From Hydractinia symbiolongicarpus (lineage: Eukaryota; Cnidaria; Hydrozoa; Anthoathecata; Hydractiniidae), in assembly GCF_029227915.1 (NCBI RefSeq), contig NC_079878.1, positions 20,919,501 through 20,983,500 on the forward strand: DNA of 64,000 nt, read 5' to 3'. The notes under the pieces were generated by a model. It worked only from the letters and a program-made list of their open reading frames with translations, was not told where the DNA came from and searched no databases. Position numbers and translations under genes: made by a program. Position 1 is the first letter of the stretch. Every line of letters begins with the position of its first letter. Shown here in pieces: positions 21,237 through 34,700 of this stretch.

Positions 21237-24200
21237 GATTGATCTAACCTGCTTCTACGACTCTGTTATTGCTGGATCGATGAGTACTTAGAAGGCTCAT
21301 CTAGGTGACAGAGGCATTACTGTACAGATGGAATTTTTTTCAAACTTCATGGATGTTGCTTACGACACGCTTTATCGTTTGGCGCATTCATTTCTTTAGC
21401 ACCATATAGAGCTGTTTTTTCTGCATGATCAAACTGAATTCGTAGTTCCTTGCTACATAATTCTCAATGGATTGGGAAATAAATTCTATTAAAGAAAATT
21501 CAACTTTGATTCTATTTTTTCCGTTTGTAGTGCTGTCATCCTTAGGTACATTTTGTAGCAATGTAGGATTAAGGTTCATACGTTTCATCTTTATTATGGT
21601 AATTCCTACAAGACACGTTTTTTGTCTTCATCAAGCTGTGAAGCTGTACACTAGTAGTCTTTGGGAGTCCCATAAGTTTTAGCAGCGGTCAGTTGATGAC
21701 TACTGTGATCCTTTGGCTCCCTGAGTCTGCAGATACCGCTTTCAAGTATAAATACATTTTTCCATTTGCTTTTTTGTTGATGTTGGCTGCTATGTCCAAT
21801 ACGGATAGGCTCGATTCAGCAACTTCTTTTGTGGTGAAGTCATTATCATCGTTGTTTAGCCATGTAGGTCGAATACTGATCAACTTTAAAGCGATTCTTG
21901 TACAGCGGTCTAGATAGTCAAGAAGTGTAGGTTTTACTACATCTGTGATTTAGAGTTGTTTTCTCCTGTTTCAAAAGAAGAAAAGATGAGCATTTACTCG
22001 TAACCCAAAAGCAAAGATAAATGCAACCGCAGAGAATAGCCATTCAGTATCACGAACCGTGAGCATCAAGATATGTATCTATCCACGGCGTTGCACATAT
22101 CTATGGTATTTTCATACTTAACCAATTACCCCATCAAGTTTCCAACACTTACACTTAACAATCCTGTACGAATTACATGGGTAGGCACTAAAGTCTTGAA
22201 AGACTCAGGTCAACTTTGCAGTACATTGTGCTAATACGGCTCCAAGCATCTACGTAAAACATATGACGGGATCCTTGCCACTCATCAATAGTATATTTCA
22301 ATTGCATGTCTACTACAATGTACGACTTATATTTTTGCAAATGAAAGTACCCATGATATTCGATAATTTAACATCAGGCGTTGTCTAAAAGTATAGTGAG
22401 TATGGCGCAGACCCTAATAGTGTATATAAGTTTAGAGATATAGGTGCCTCGTTAACCAGTGGACAACCCCAGCCATTGGTTGCTGGGTTTTTTGCAAGGT
22501 TCATCATGCCCACAAGTCAGGAGTCTTACTTCGAAAGGTTTTTTAAAACTTAGTTATTCTGTAAGAATGTTTGCAGTGCTTATTCAAATCACAGGCAAAA
22601 GCCTCCTTAGTAGGCTGGCCTAGATAGCAAGACAAATCCTGCTATAAAAATTTGAATTGATATTGTAGAGCAAAAGATGTTGGCAAAGATCTAACAACCT
22701 TTTAAAAGATGCTGCAGTATGCGAGAGGTCCTGTAAACTTTGTCGTGCGGCCTAACGTGCACATGCTTTCCTCAAATATGAACCTTGGTAAAATTGGTAA
22801 TATTGGTAAAATTATTCGCTACAACAACAACATCTTAAAGATATTTTTTGGTTTCTCTGTTTAGTGTTCATATTATCGTTAAAGATTTATTATTTTATAA
22901 ACATGATCGTTTAGTAAAAGGATCTTAAGAATGATAATCTTTAACAACAACCCTGGGCGCACTCATACACACGCAAAGTTCAAAAGACTACCAATGGATA
23001 AGATGAGGAAAGCAGAGAAGTACGGGAATAACAAAGTTGTGTTAATCACAACATGGTTAGGTGTAATACTCGCATATATCTGGTTTCAAATGTGCAGGTG
23101 TCCAAAAAGTTTTGTATTAGCCTCCGAGGCATACACAAAAGACATGGAAGAAACCAGAAAATGCACACAATGCAAGCACCTTTATCTTTGCAGAATTTCA
23201 AGGCTAGACCAAGTGGACAACTGACAATAGTGTGCATTAGGTGGTTGGATTTTTAAACATTAGCAAATTTAACAATGTAACAAATTAAAAAGACCAGGTG
23301 TCAAATCCATGGTGGTGTTCTTGTCACAAACAGAATTCTAGGTACATGAAGTATGGTGGTAGCAAGTTGTGCTCCTGCGGTAAGCGTAGACGTCTATGTC
23401 ATGGTGGTGGATCTATTTGCTCTCATGGTCTCATGGTAAACAAAGGCAACGATGTCACATATACGAAATTTTTTGGCACCTGTCGTTACCTTTAGAATTC
23501 GTCCGGCACTAGATAGTAGCAAAGCAAGGCGTGTTGCAGAGTTCCCCTGCTGTGATGTAGAAACATTGCGAGTACACACAGAAGCACAACTATAGTAAAG
23601 AGGTAAGATCCCTATCAAACACTGAGAGAACGGGCAGGCTCCACCACTTGAGGAAGTAGCAAAAAGGTTGCATTATCTCAATACCCCACCGATGTAGGCT
23701 ACAGAATACATGTCAAAAGGTAACAGATGTATCTACAAGTCTTTTTGCAGATTTTCTATGTGATGAAAAATTACACGGAGAGCGAATTCTCTAATTTTCT
23801 TCCCCACATATTCCACGCATCTAGATTCGACAACGACGCAAGGACTAGCATTGACAATATAAAGATGTTGGAAAACAAACTCTAACACCTTTGCAGAAGT
23901 TCGAAGGAAAAAGAGACGACACTCCCTATGATACCTGGTAAAGCCTCACTTGCCTTACCGGTCAGATGTTTCAAAAACATCTCTTCAGCTGCTTTTGCAT
24001 TAAGCTCTTCCTACCACTATAGCCTTTGCTTTTGCAGCGCCGGACGAGATACCTGCAGCTGTTAGTACGATAGTAGTCGTTTTCACGAGTGTCTCTTTAA
24101 TCATCGTAAGCTGGTATGAGTTTAGTTTGACAGCAATCCATGAGCTTTACCCCTAATCTCTTTATTTTTAATTTACCCTTAGCAATCTCACTATTGTAGA

Positions 24201-24774
24201 AGATCCGCCTAAGGTTAGAACCATAGTATTAACCCTCTTCATTCTCGCTTTGTAAAGACTTTGTTGTGACAGGAGGTCTTTGTCTCATCTAGAAAAACCT
24301 GAAGCAGTGACATCGTCTTATTCTCATCACTTCACATCCTCGAGATCATTCAGAAGTTTTGGTGTCATAGTTTAGGGTTGTAGGGACCCTATTAGCTTTA
24401 GGGACTCTTAAGGCTCTAGGGACGTTAACTCCCTTAGTTTCGTTACAGACTCAAGGTATGCAAACTATACTAACGGACCTTGTTAGTGACTCCAAAAACA
24501 TCTTGAGTAAAGGGTTGTAAATTACTGTACGGACCTGTTGAGTCAGAGGGGTTTATGGAGCCATGTAGAACTATATAGAAGAATATATAAGTATAGAAAA
24601 GTATAGAAGAAGTATAGAAAAGTATAGAAAAAGCATACATATTTGCATATATGGATGTAGATTAAATGAAGAAATGTCTAGATATCATTTTGAACGGTGT
24701 TATAAATACTTGTAATCGAGAATATCAAACCTCTATTTTGCTTCTCACCAGTGCAATGGGGGCTATGATTTCAT
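21237..24774. other. Degenerate repeat-derived region, no gene recognised
   Basis: Short open frames occur on both strands but none has an exon structure. Two minus-strand stretches (21588-21388 and 21883-21689) have non-random composition, for example NPTLLQNVPKDDSTTNG and RPTWLNNDDNDFTTKEVAE, and may be fragments of a second decayed element. I do not recognise them. The rest looks like old mobile DNA. Confidence 0.35.
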
Positions 24775-25305
24775 TTAGCACTGGGCTAAGTGGACCTGAC
24801 ACACGACATACAACATAAAGTAATAATGCTTGATATCTCTGCCGACACACATCAACAAAAATCCCTACCAAATGGACCTTACTTTCTCATTATCCGACAT
24901 CCTCACAATACAAGCAAAATTCCCTGTAGATAAACCATAACCATTACAGTTATGCGACATATTTTGCCATATTATGTTGGTTATGGCTTTATCACGGGTA
25001 AAATATGTATTTGTTATGTAGCGATGGAGAGTATTCTTAGGATTATATGAAATATTATGCTATATTTAGTTGGTTATGGTCTATTTGCAGGGAAATATTC
25101 TTGTGTTGTTAGAATGTCGGATAACGAAGACTTACCCCTGAATTACCCCATCCAAATGGACCCGACACGTTCATGCGTGTCGGGTCCATTTGGATGGGGT
25201 AATTCAGTCGACGGGTGTCGGACTTTTTATGTCGGTAGAGATATCAAGCGGTAACTTTATGTGTTGTATACGCCGTGTGTCTGGTCCACTTAGCCCGGTG
25301 CTAAG
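24775..25305. mobile_element. Foldback element with about 70-bp terminal inverted repeats and nested palindrome
   Basis: The left end (24775-24845, TTAGCACTGGGCTAAGTGG on) is the reverse complement, at roughly 85-90 percent, of the right end (25230-25305). A second, inner pair of inverted blocks carries TTATCCGACAT and CCATAACC. In the right half only, a perfect inverted repeat at 25140-25207 has 31-base arms (TGAATTACCCCATCC inward to GACACG) around the loop TTCATG. No transposase is encoded. Confidence 0.85.
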
Positions 25306-26410
25306 AGGGAGCATTAGTAGCTCAGTTAAGATCATCAGACAACCTTTCGGGATAGAGAAATCACCTACTTTCACGCCTTATAATTTGCCACTTTACACTT
25401 GCGAAAACCTAGGTAGACAACCAAGGTTTTAAGATGGTTTTAATAACATGGTTTTCAGAGAAGGCAATGACGAGGCAAACAGAACATGGAAAAGGCAAAA
25501 ATCAGCTAATAAAATCGCCTATATCATCATAAAAAAGTGCTTTAGAAAGCATGTATCAGCAAGATTACAGGATAGGCTAATAAACCTCAGTTCATAGAAA
25601 TGTCAAGAATTAAAAATATTGTAGAATATGTAAGGAAACACTCTCCGCCCTCGTAAAAACATTCATCAAAAGTTGAAAAAAACAACCTCGCCTCGGGACT
25701 TTTATTTTACGAAATTTGACGTGATAGGCTCTAGGGGGAGACCCTAAGAGCTAGGTTGTGTATTTTTTTCGCTAAGATGTTTTTTGGGTCCAAAGAACCA
25801 CGGGCCCCTGGGTCGTACTTGTACGAAGTGACTTGCATATTTCTGCAGTTGAAAGGATAATCTTTGGTTCCCTGGTTTGTCTCTTTGCTTTCCTGTTGAT
25901 TTTCCAATAGGTACTCGTGGTTTTCCAACGTAGACATCAAGTTTTTAAGTAAATTATGGATGAATCAGATCAATCTAGCAACATAATTGTTTTTGAAGAA
26001 ATCTTATGTTAAGGTATTGTTTTCCCCACTTATAAATATGCCTATAAGACAAAGGAATTTTATTTTGTTTTACGCTAAACAGACATAACCAACAAGAGTA
26101 CAGGTAAACTTTAAGTTGTGAGTTGCATCATCAGGTAGTTGCTTTCTGCACCAACAGCAAGTTAGTTGTGGGTTATTAGCTTATAAGAACTTTAATTATG
26201 TTATAAGAACTTCGTTAAGCAAGCATTTGCCTCAACTTTAATTTTGAGGCTCTTTGTCTTGCAGGTTTCATATTTGACTTATTTTGCATTGAAAGGCAAA
26301 TCTCATTAAAAAAACATATTTACTTTAAACCATCGTTATTTTGACAGTTTGGAAGAACTGATAATTAGGCTGTAACAGGATAGTTGCCAATGTAGGATAA
26401 TTATATGATA
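25306..26410. other. Gene-free stretch
   Basis: No exon, RNA gene or repeat family is recognised in this stretch. Confidence 0.4.
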
Positions 26411-26424
26411 CAGATAGATAGATA

Positions 26425-26762
26425 GATGTGCATATTTTACATGGCTAGCCTCACAAATATCGAGGGATATACCCTGTCTATTATTTCCAGGAGGGGCCAT
26501 GGCTTAGATGGAGAGTCCTAGAGTATTTAATGCTCATTTTGAGCGACGCAGACCCAATTAGGGCCCGTGCTCTACTAGACAACTCCCGGCAACATCCAAC
26601 GGCCCACACAGTGTGCCATCTTCCCAATTTCCCTCACATGGCTTGGGTTAACCCGGGGCTATGGTAACATTCACTCGCCCATGTTGAATCGCCGTCAAGA
26701 GGAATCAAACCCCGGTCTCCCGCACAGAGTACGAGAGCTATAACCACTAATCTACGGCGCCA
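26425..26762 (-). mobile_element. tRNA-derived SINE, copy 1
   Basis: Read on the minus strand from 26762, the element starts with a tRNA-like head: a box A-like TAGATTAGTGGTTATAGCTC and, 35 bases on, a box B-like GGTTTGATTCC, spaced as in polymerase III promoters. About 270 bases of unrelated body follow, ending in a (GATA)n microsatellite on the plus strand at 26411-26424, the expected simple-repeat tail. A second copy lies 0.8 kb away in the same orientation. Confidence 0.8.
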
Positions 26763-27220
26763 TAATACATACGTGCTTATGCAGCTAATTATTTACGGTA
26801 GAGGTCTTATTTGCTTAAATTTCCACACTTCTCTTTGATATCTATCTTCTGATAGTCATCTACCCAGTTACATACTTGTTATGCTTCAATAAAAAACAGA
26901 ACAAGATTTATTTTTTATACGGCTAATTAGCCGTATATATAAATAAATATAGACTTTGCTAGCAGATAATGGTGGCTGTTAACCTATAATTTTCTGTATA
27001 CTGTATAATCAACCAATTCAGTTTATAATACTCTTAAAACGACAACGAAAGAACATTGAAAAGACATAGTTGGGCTTAAAGAACACAAGAAAGGCATAAA
27101 CTACAGTCGACATCTAAGAAAAATGTAGAAATTTAAGCAAAAAAGATCTCTACCGTGCAATTATCCTGCACCAGCCAACAATCATGTGACAGGCTATTTA
27201 TCAGTTCTTCCTGACTGTTT
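26763..27220. other. Spacer between the two SINE copies
   Basis: AT-rich sequence with no recognised gene. A short ACGGCTAATTAGCCGTATAT palindrome lies at about 26919-26938. Confidence 0.4.
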
Positions 27221-27557
27221 AGATGTGTATATTTTACATGGCTAGCCTCACCAATATCAAGCGATATACCCTGTCTATTATTTCCAGGAGGGACCATGGC
27301 TTTGATGGAAAATCCTGGAGTATTTAATGCTCTCTTTGAGCTAAGCAAACTCAATTAGGGTCAGCTCTCTGCCAGACAACTCCCTGCAACATCCAACAGC
27401 CCACATAGTGCGCTATCTCCACAATTTCCCACACATGGCTTGGGTTAACCCAGGGCTATAGTAATATTAAATTGCCCTTATTGAATCGCCGCCAAGGGGA
27501 ACCCTGCACTGGTGTCCTGCACAAAGTACAAGAGTGATAACTACTAAACTACGGCTA
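27221..27557 (-). mobile_element. tRNA-derived SINE, copy 2
   Basis: Collinear with the copy at 26425-26762 over its whole length, with scattered substitutions. Shared blocks include ATTTTACATGGCTAGCCTCA, ATACCCTGTCTATTATTTCC and ACATGGCTTGGGTTAACCC. Its tRNA-like head is more decayed, and box B has lost its consensus, so it is unlikely to be transcribed from its own promoter. Confidence 0.78.
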
Positions 27558-28715
27558 CAAAAACGTATTAAAAGAAACCTTTACAAGAATGTTTATTTAC
27601 ACCTAAACCATACTATCAAACGTCACATTGTGCTGAAAGTCTGAGGTCCACAAGTCGTTTTATATTTTGTTTACTTTTTGTGCATTCTTTATTGGATGAT
27701 AAAATGTTCCTAAATACTTGGGTAGATAATAAATTTAGAGATAATATGCAATCATATATATAATGATGAATGTCTCGGCATGCTGATGGCAGCAGCGGGA
27801 ATTTCTTCGAAAAACAATGCTCATTCATAGTCTCATAGTATTATCTATAATATTTTATATTAGGATATTTTATTTCTTGAGAATGAACTTACAAACCTAC
27901 AGACACACAAACCTCTTGTCTTGACTCTGCTGATAGGTTTATCAAGTGTGAATAATAAGAAATCCACGAGCGATGATATTTTTTGTTTTGCACCCTTGGG
28001 AGACGACAACATTTAGCAATGCTGTCTTTCTTTGCTTCTTTAGGTTACCATGAATTGCAAGTGACTTGCATAAATGTTTGTTGGCCAAGCATTAAATCGC
28101 ATAAATATTGATAAAAAATGACAATTTTTTCTTTGATTCTAGGCTAGATGTACTGCCATTACTTTGTGCAACACACAAAGATACAGCTATTTTAAGAGGT
28201 GGGGGACATTTGTGATCAGTGAGCCTCAAACACTGCACCACTATCAAATAATTGAAATCATTGTCAAGCATTAACTCTTTACCTCACCCCTGGTAAAAGT
28301 TACCTGTTTTTTAGTTGTTGAGTTGAGCAACTAACTTCCAATATCTTAAAATCTGTTGCAAGTTTTAATGAAGATCTAGTAAAATTCAACATTTGCTTAT
28401 GGTTTAAACCTTTATTAAAGGGGTGTCTGTTAGAGAGGGGTATTGAAAAAATAGTCAATAGGTGGCATTCATTCAGAGCATTACAATATTCCTCTGATAT
28501 ATTTTTTATAATATCTGTTATTTTCTGCTTTTGTTGTTGTTATTTATTAATAGTGATGAGTATGGTTTCATGTTGAAATTACAACTTAAAGCATATTTGC
28601 ATCACCAATTACCATTTGCTAATGACTTTTGCTTGTGGTGATATAGTTGGTTTACTTTTTAATTTTAGTTATAAAATGTAATAATCATATACATTAAGCA
28701 CTGTACCAATCCAAT
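27558..28715. other. Upstream region of PSME4
   Basis: No coding exon is recognised. Any 5' UTR and promoter of PSME4 must lie here. No TATA box or binding site stands out in the AT-rich context. Confidence 0.4.
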
Positions 28716-31700
28716 ATGGATGACAACAACTTTAAAGCGCAAAAACTTATTGTTTACAATAAACATCTCCCATACAGTGATCAGTTACACGAGGAAAGTA
28801 ATCGCAACCTAGCTGATATAAAGTTTAACTTATCTCGAGCTGTTATATTTCAAGAATTGACACCTGGTATTCTGGTTTGGTGTAACAGGCTTGATACGTA
28901 AGTACACCATTAACATTTAGTAGATTGTTTATTGGTATAACTAAACTGACGAAAGCTGATATAAGTCAAAGAAAGTGAAATTTCTTTTTTTTTAGTTACC
29001 TGCGCCTAAATGGTAGAAATTTCTCAAAAGAAGATCATGTATCTTTTATAAAATTACTTTACGAATTGATGGTGATACCTGACTTGGAACCACAATTTGT
29101 GAAAGGTTTTGCTACAGTCCTTAACAAACTTTTAAAGTAAGTAGCACATGACATAAACCTGACAAAACGAATTTCACGATCTTTATTTTACATCTATTTT
29201 CTCCCTTGTATTTTAGAAAAAAAGAATTATTAGATAGAGATGATTTGCAGTTACCATGGAAACCTTTATATGAACTTGTCAAATCAATACGCTATTCCAA
29301 ACTTGCGCCTCTAGGTTTGATGAAATTTCCTAAGTAGGTGATATATTATACAGAGTTAAAAAGCCTTTACTTCTTTTAAGAGGATGATAACAATGGAGGC
29401 CGAGAAGGTTTAATAATCTGTTTTGGGTATTCGTTAAGGATTTGCTTTTACTCAAGTCAAATTGCAGTTTTCAATCTTTGGCCTCTAATGGCTGACCAAC
29501 TTTCCAAGCTTCATGTAGAAAGACTGTTGTTAGAAATGAATTTGCAAGTTCTTTATATAGAAATGTTAGGAAGAGCCCTATACACAATTGTATTTAATTT
29601 TCTATTTTGTTTGAATTTTAGTAAGTTAAATGACTGTATCATCAACATTGTTAAGTTTGCTAGACAGTAAGGATATATTATTTTTTATTTTTTTTAATCA
29701 TATCCGAAAAATATATGTGCCTATTTCTTCAATCTTTTCCTCAATGTATTTTTGTCATTAAAATGTGCAGTTCGTTGAAAATCTATATAAATATGTAGCA
29801 CTTTTTATTTTTTATTTATAGTTACTTTCCTATTGAAGCAACAGAAGAAATGCTGCTTGAGTGGAGACCTTACATGTGTCCATTTGATTCTGTGAAAGTA
29901 AATGCTGCCTATTATTTCTCAAGATTTTTACCAACGAAACTATTTGGAGAAGAGCAAGTAAAAGGATACAAGTTAGTGTTTTTGACAAGTTTCCCATCAT
30001 TTTATAAGTTGACCTGTGTAAACTTCTTGGTAGATGTCTCATCTAATTATTAAAAAATTGAGCCATGAAGAAATATTTTAAATACATTTTATATATTTGC
30101 CTTGTATGTTTCAAAAACTGGTAATACTGTTAAGACTGGGTTGAAGTTTATGATTGTTCAATCTAAAAAGTCCCTCCAAAAATTGAATGTCACTGCAAAT
30201 TATTTGTTAGTTTATGCAATCAATTTGAAAAAGAAAAAAACAGGAAGCATTTGAAAGTTTGTATTTTTGTTATACAAAAAGTAGTTCATTGGACTGTGGA
30301 AGTCTCTACTTGATTAGAAATGCAAAAAATTTTGGTAACGTCAGCAATGACCCTATACAACAGACATGGTTAGCGTCGATAAGCGGTGAAAAAATCCAGT
30401 TAGGAAAAAGAACAATGCAAATATCTGTCATTTGACATTTAATGACGTCAGCAATGACGCTTTGATGCACAAAAAAAATTCTGTAGAACTTGAAACTCTG
30501 ATCAAGAAAATGTATAGGGGTCATTCCGTACCAAATTAACAGATTTTTAGAATGATCCCCTGTCGACCCTCTCAGATTTGGCTCCAACTTTGTTTATATG
30601 ACACTATGGATAAGATAACCCTGAAAATTTCAGCTAATTATCTTATTTCGTTCGGGAGATATATTGCTATTTAAGTTAGGCCTATGAGCAACAAATTCTG
30701 AATTTAGGAGAGCAAAAATAAATGAAACAAGATAACCAGTTAAAATTTTCAAGATTATCTTTTCTTACCCATAGTGTCATATAAAAAAAGTTTGAGCAAA
30801 ATCTGAGGGGGGTTGACATGGGACTACTTTTTAAGTTTTTATGGAATGACCCATTGAAGAGATGTATTAACCTGTCAGTTCTGAAACAGAGGGTTGACAC
30901 AGCTCTTTGAATGGTACTATTTTGGTACCACGTTATCCCTGATTACCCACACAGTGAAAAAAACTTCTTATCTGATTGATGCTGATAAAATTTCTTTTCT
31001 ATAAATTTCAGCCTTTGGCTTCCAGAGTTTTTCGATTACTGGATCAATTGTACTCAAAACATACCATCCGTTGCTGAGGTTTGATATTAAGTAATGTTTA
31101 TTTTTTTTTGTTGACATGTGCTGCTACGTTGTATGCAAGTCTCCTTACTTTCTTGATAGGAATATACAAGATTGTTTATGCGACTAGCAGAGTCAAATGT
31201 TGGTTTAATTGACTGGAATCCTTACATGCCACAGGTATCTATTTTTTTATTTTCAAAAAGACTATATAAATTAGATATAAATTTTTAGTTAAAAAAAACA
31301 GGATATTATTTTATGCTATTTGTAGAATGCAGAGTATTTTTTTTTTGCCCAAAAAGATTTAGAAATTACTAATAACAGCTAGAGAACTGTGCTCTCCTAA
31401 CTTTATTTGTGTGTGAATTAGGGATACATGAAACACCACAATAAGAATACTGGACATATTTCCTAAACTTTTATTATTATTATTATTATTATTAACAATT
31501 TCTTTTACATTGACGTGTAAAAAAAAATAAAAAATTCTAGCTTCTCGGGAAAAGTCGCTAATTAAAGTCAATGAAGAAGGCAATTATTTTAGTTAATTTG
31601 ACTTCTTTGCTTTGCATACCATCATCCTGAAATAAAGGATGGTTAGACTATAGCTTTTATTTTTGAGATCCTATATATTGCAAGGAAGTGGTATGCCAGA

Positions 31701-34700
31701 AAATTCGGGGAAAAAAAACAACAAAAACAAACCGCAAAATGCTATAAATACTAAATAAAAGTCTACCTGTCAAATAAAACCTAATCCATTAATATACGGT
31801 TTGCACAACCTACAAGGGCAACTTTCTGGATTCCATTTCTTAATTTTTGACTTAAACTCTTGTAACATTTCAGATGTTTTTATATTTGATGGTATCATCT
31901 GCCACAATTTTGGCGCAAAATTTGAGATAGTTTCAGTGCCATAAGTAGACGTTTTTGCTGTGCGATAGCAAAGTTCTCTTTCATTTCTCAAACTATAAGT
32001 GCTACTACGGAACAGAAAAATATCACTTATTATATCAGGTGAGAGTTTGTTTTTAGTTTTATATATTTCTATAGCTAGTGTTTCAAGATTTTTTTCGTGT
32101 ATCGTTTTTGATTTATCTCTATGTAACAGTTCCTTAAATGTTGATGTATGGTCACAATAGATTATTCGAAGTGCTCTTACATGCAGATTATTAATTCTGT
32201 TATTCAGTGTTCTATTGTGGAACATCCATATCAAAGGACAGTAACTGAATTGAGAGGTAACAAAAGCCTTCATAATAACTCTTCTTTTTTGAGTATCCAT
32301 GTAAGGTGCAACACGCGCTAACGCATGTAGTTTTTGGCTGGTTTTTTGACATAAGTCCGTTACATGCAAATCAAATTTTAATTTCCGATCAATTTTTATC
32401 CCTAACAGTTTCTGTTGGTCACTGTTTTCAATGTACGTGTCTCCAACGACAGCTTTTGTATCAAGTGGTAAGCTAGAAAGAAGATGGCTCTTTGCTTCAT
32501 TGGCTTTCATACCATTTTCAGCAAACCATATAAACATTCTTTTTGCTGTTTTTTCAAGGTCTTCTACAACTTGATTTTTATCAGACCCATACGTATATGG
32601 GGTGTTGTCATCTGCGTAGCTAGCTATATCAGTTTCAATCATTATCAAAAATAAATCTATCAGGAAAACGTTGAAGAGTAGTGGGCCTAAAATAGACCCT
32701 TGTGGCACACCAAATAAGATGTCCAGTAACATACTAAATGAGTTGTTTATTTTAACTCTTTGTTTCCGGCCAGTTAAATAGCTATGTATTAATCTCAAAG
32801 CATCCTTGTCAAACCCATAAGCGTGCAATTTAGCAATAAGTAAATCGTGATTTATACAGTCAAAAGCTTTAGACAAGTCTGTCAATAACGCTGCGTAAGA
32901 TCCTTTATTATCTAGGCTTTTTTTACATTTTTCGATCATTGCTATAAGGCATTGCTGCGTACTAAAACCTCTCCGAAAACCACACTGCTGCTTGTTAAAA
33001 ATAGGTTGAAAAAAAGCTTCAATTTGTTCGTATAAGCATTTTTCGAATATCTTAGAGATATTAGGCAGTATACTGACCGGGCGGTAGTTACACTTGTCCG
33101 TACGGTCCTCCTTTTTGAAAACTGGAATCACGTCTGCGTTCTTAAGGCTTTTTGGAAAATTGGATTGGTCGATGTTATAATTTATGCTATTGCACAAAAC
33201 ATTTCCAAAAATGTCAGAATTTTCCTGTATTATTTTCGTTTGAATGTCAGACTGCTGTGTAGTTTTATTTTTATCCAAATCTTTAATTTTTTTTGTAACA
33301 TCAAATAGGCTGACTCGTGCAAACTAAAATTATATGGAAGTACATATTTTCTGAAAACCAGATAAATTCCATATCCAATAGTCCTATTTATATCATAAAC
33401 AAACTGGAAGGATGTAAAAAAATTATTAAATACATTTTAGGAGTTGCAGACTCTTGAAAAGATACAGACATATAAAGCTTATTACATAAAAATCACACAC
33501 TGTTTTAGTACTTCACTTGAATACTAAAACAGTTTCACAATTTTGTTTTTTAAGGTCTAGCTCCCAATTTATATTTATATTGTTTTCATGGTTTTTCGTT
33601 ATGCTTTTTTTTTGCCTTCACACTGTGATATCTTAATAATAAAAAACAGACACTGTTGAGCAGCTTAGTGTGTCCAGAACATTATTATTACAATTTGTGA
33701 AAGCTTGTACCTTTTACGTGCTTAAAGCAAACATTGTTTTTAATATATAGAGATTTAAGCTTAAACATATTAAATTTTATTCAAAAGAGCTTGTTTGTTG
33801 TTTTTTAATTTCGCTTTTTTCATTTTTAAATTATATTCAATTATATTTTTATTTAATATTGATATTCTTTGAATTATAAGCTTTCCAATGATCTAAAAAT
33901 TTTAAATTTGACATAAACAATGACTTAGGTATTTCATGTATCCTTAAATTGCATTAATGATCAATTTTTATGTTTCCTTCAAAATTAGTTTAAGTAATTT
34001 ATATCTTTTCAATACTTTCACTAGTTATATTTTCACACAATTTTTCTGCTTGTTTTAGATTTTTAGTTTATTTTTAAGCAGTTTAAATCTACCTGTCAAT
34101 GGGTCGGTGAGAAATGGTAGTTTAAGTCTGCGTAATATGGTCTCACATGTCAACACATCAGCAAAGTGGTTTGTTTATATGATTGGTGGAGACAGTTTGG
34201 TTTTAGATTACCTCGAGAAATTGTTTACAACGTTGGAATCTTTTTATCATCCCTCAAATCATGGGAAATTTTCAGTATGTTTTTTTTTCAATTCCAGTTA
34301 AAAATAGATTTCCTGTCGATCTGTATTTGTTATTTTGCAAACTTAACTTAGAACAAAAATCAAATAATTGCACAAAATAGTACAAGCAACAACATAGACT
34401 CAGTGTTGCCAACAAAGAAAACGCTAGGCATGTGGAATATTGCATCACCTATATTGGTTTTTACACATGCAATGAAGACCTATAAACAGAATGCCTAATT
34501 CTATTTAGGTCTGTGTGGAGGCTTGCAAATGTGATTCCACTCATTAGAATAACAACCATACTATAACATTGTTTTAGGTTACTTTACTTGCCTTCCTGAA
34601 TTCAATTATTGATCAGTTTGTGAGACGTTTACACAGTGAAAGACATGCAAAAGAAAATTGGTTTACAAAAACTCCAGATCATGTGAAGATAACAGACAAC

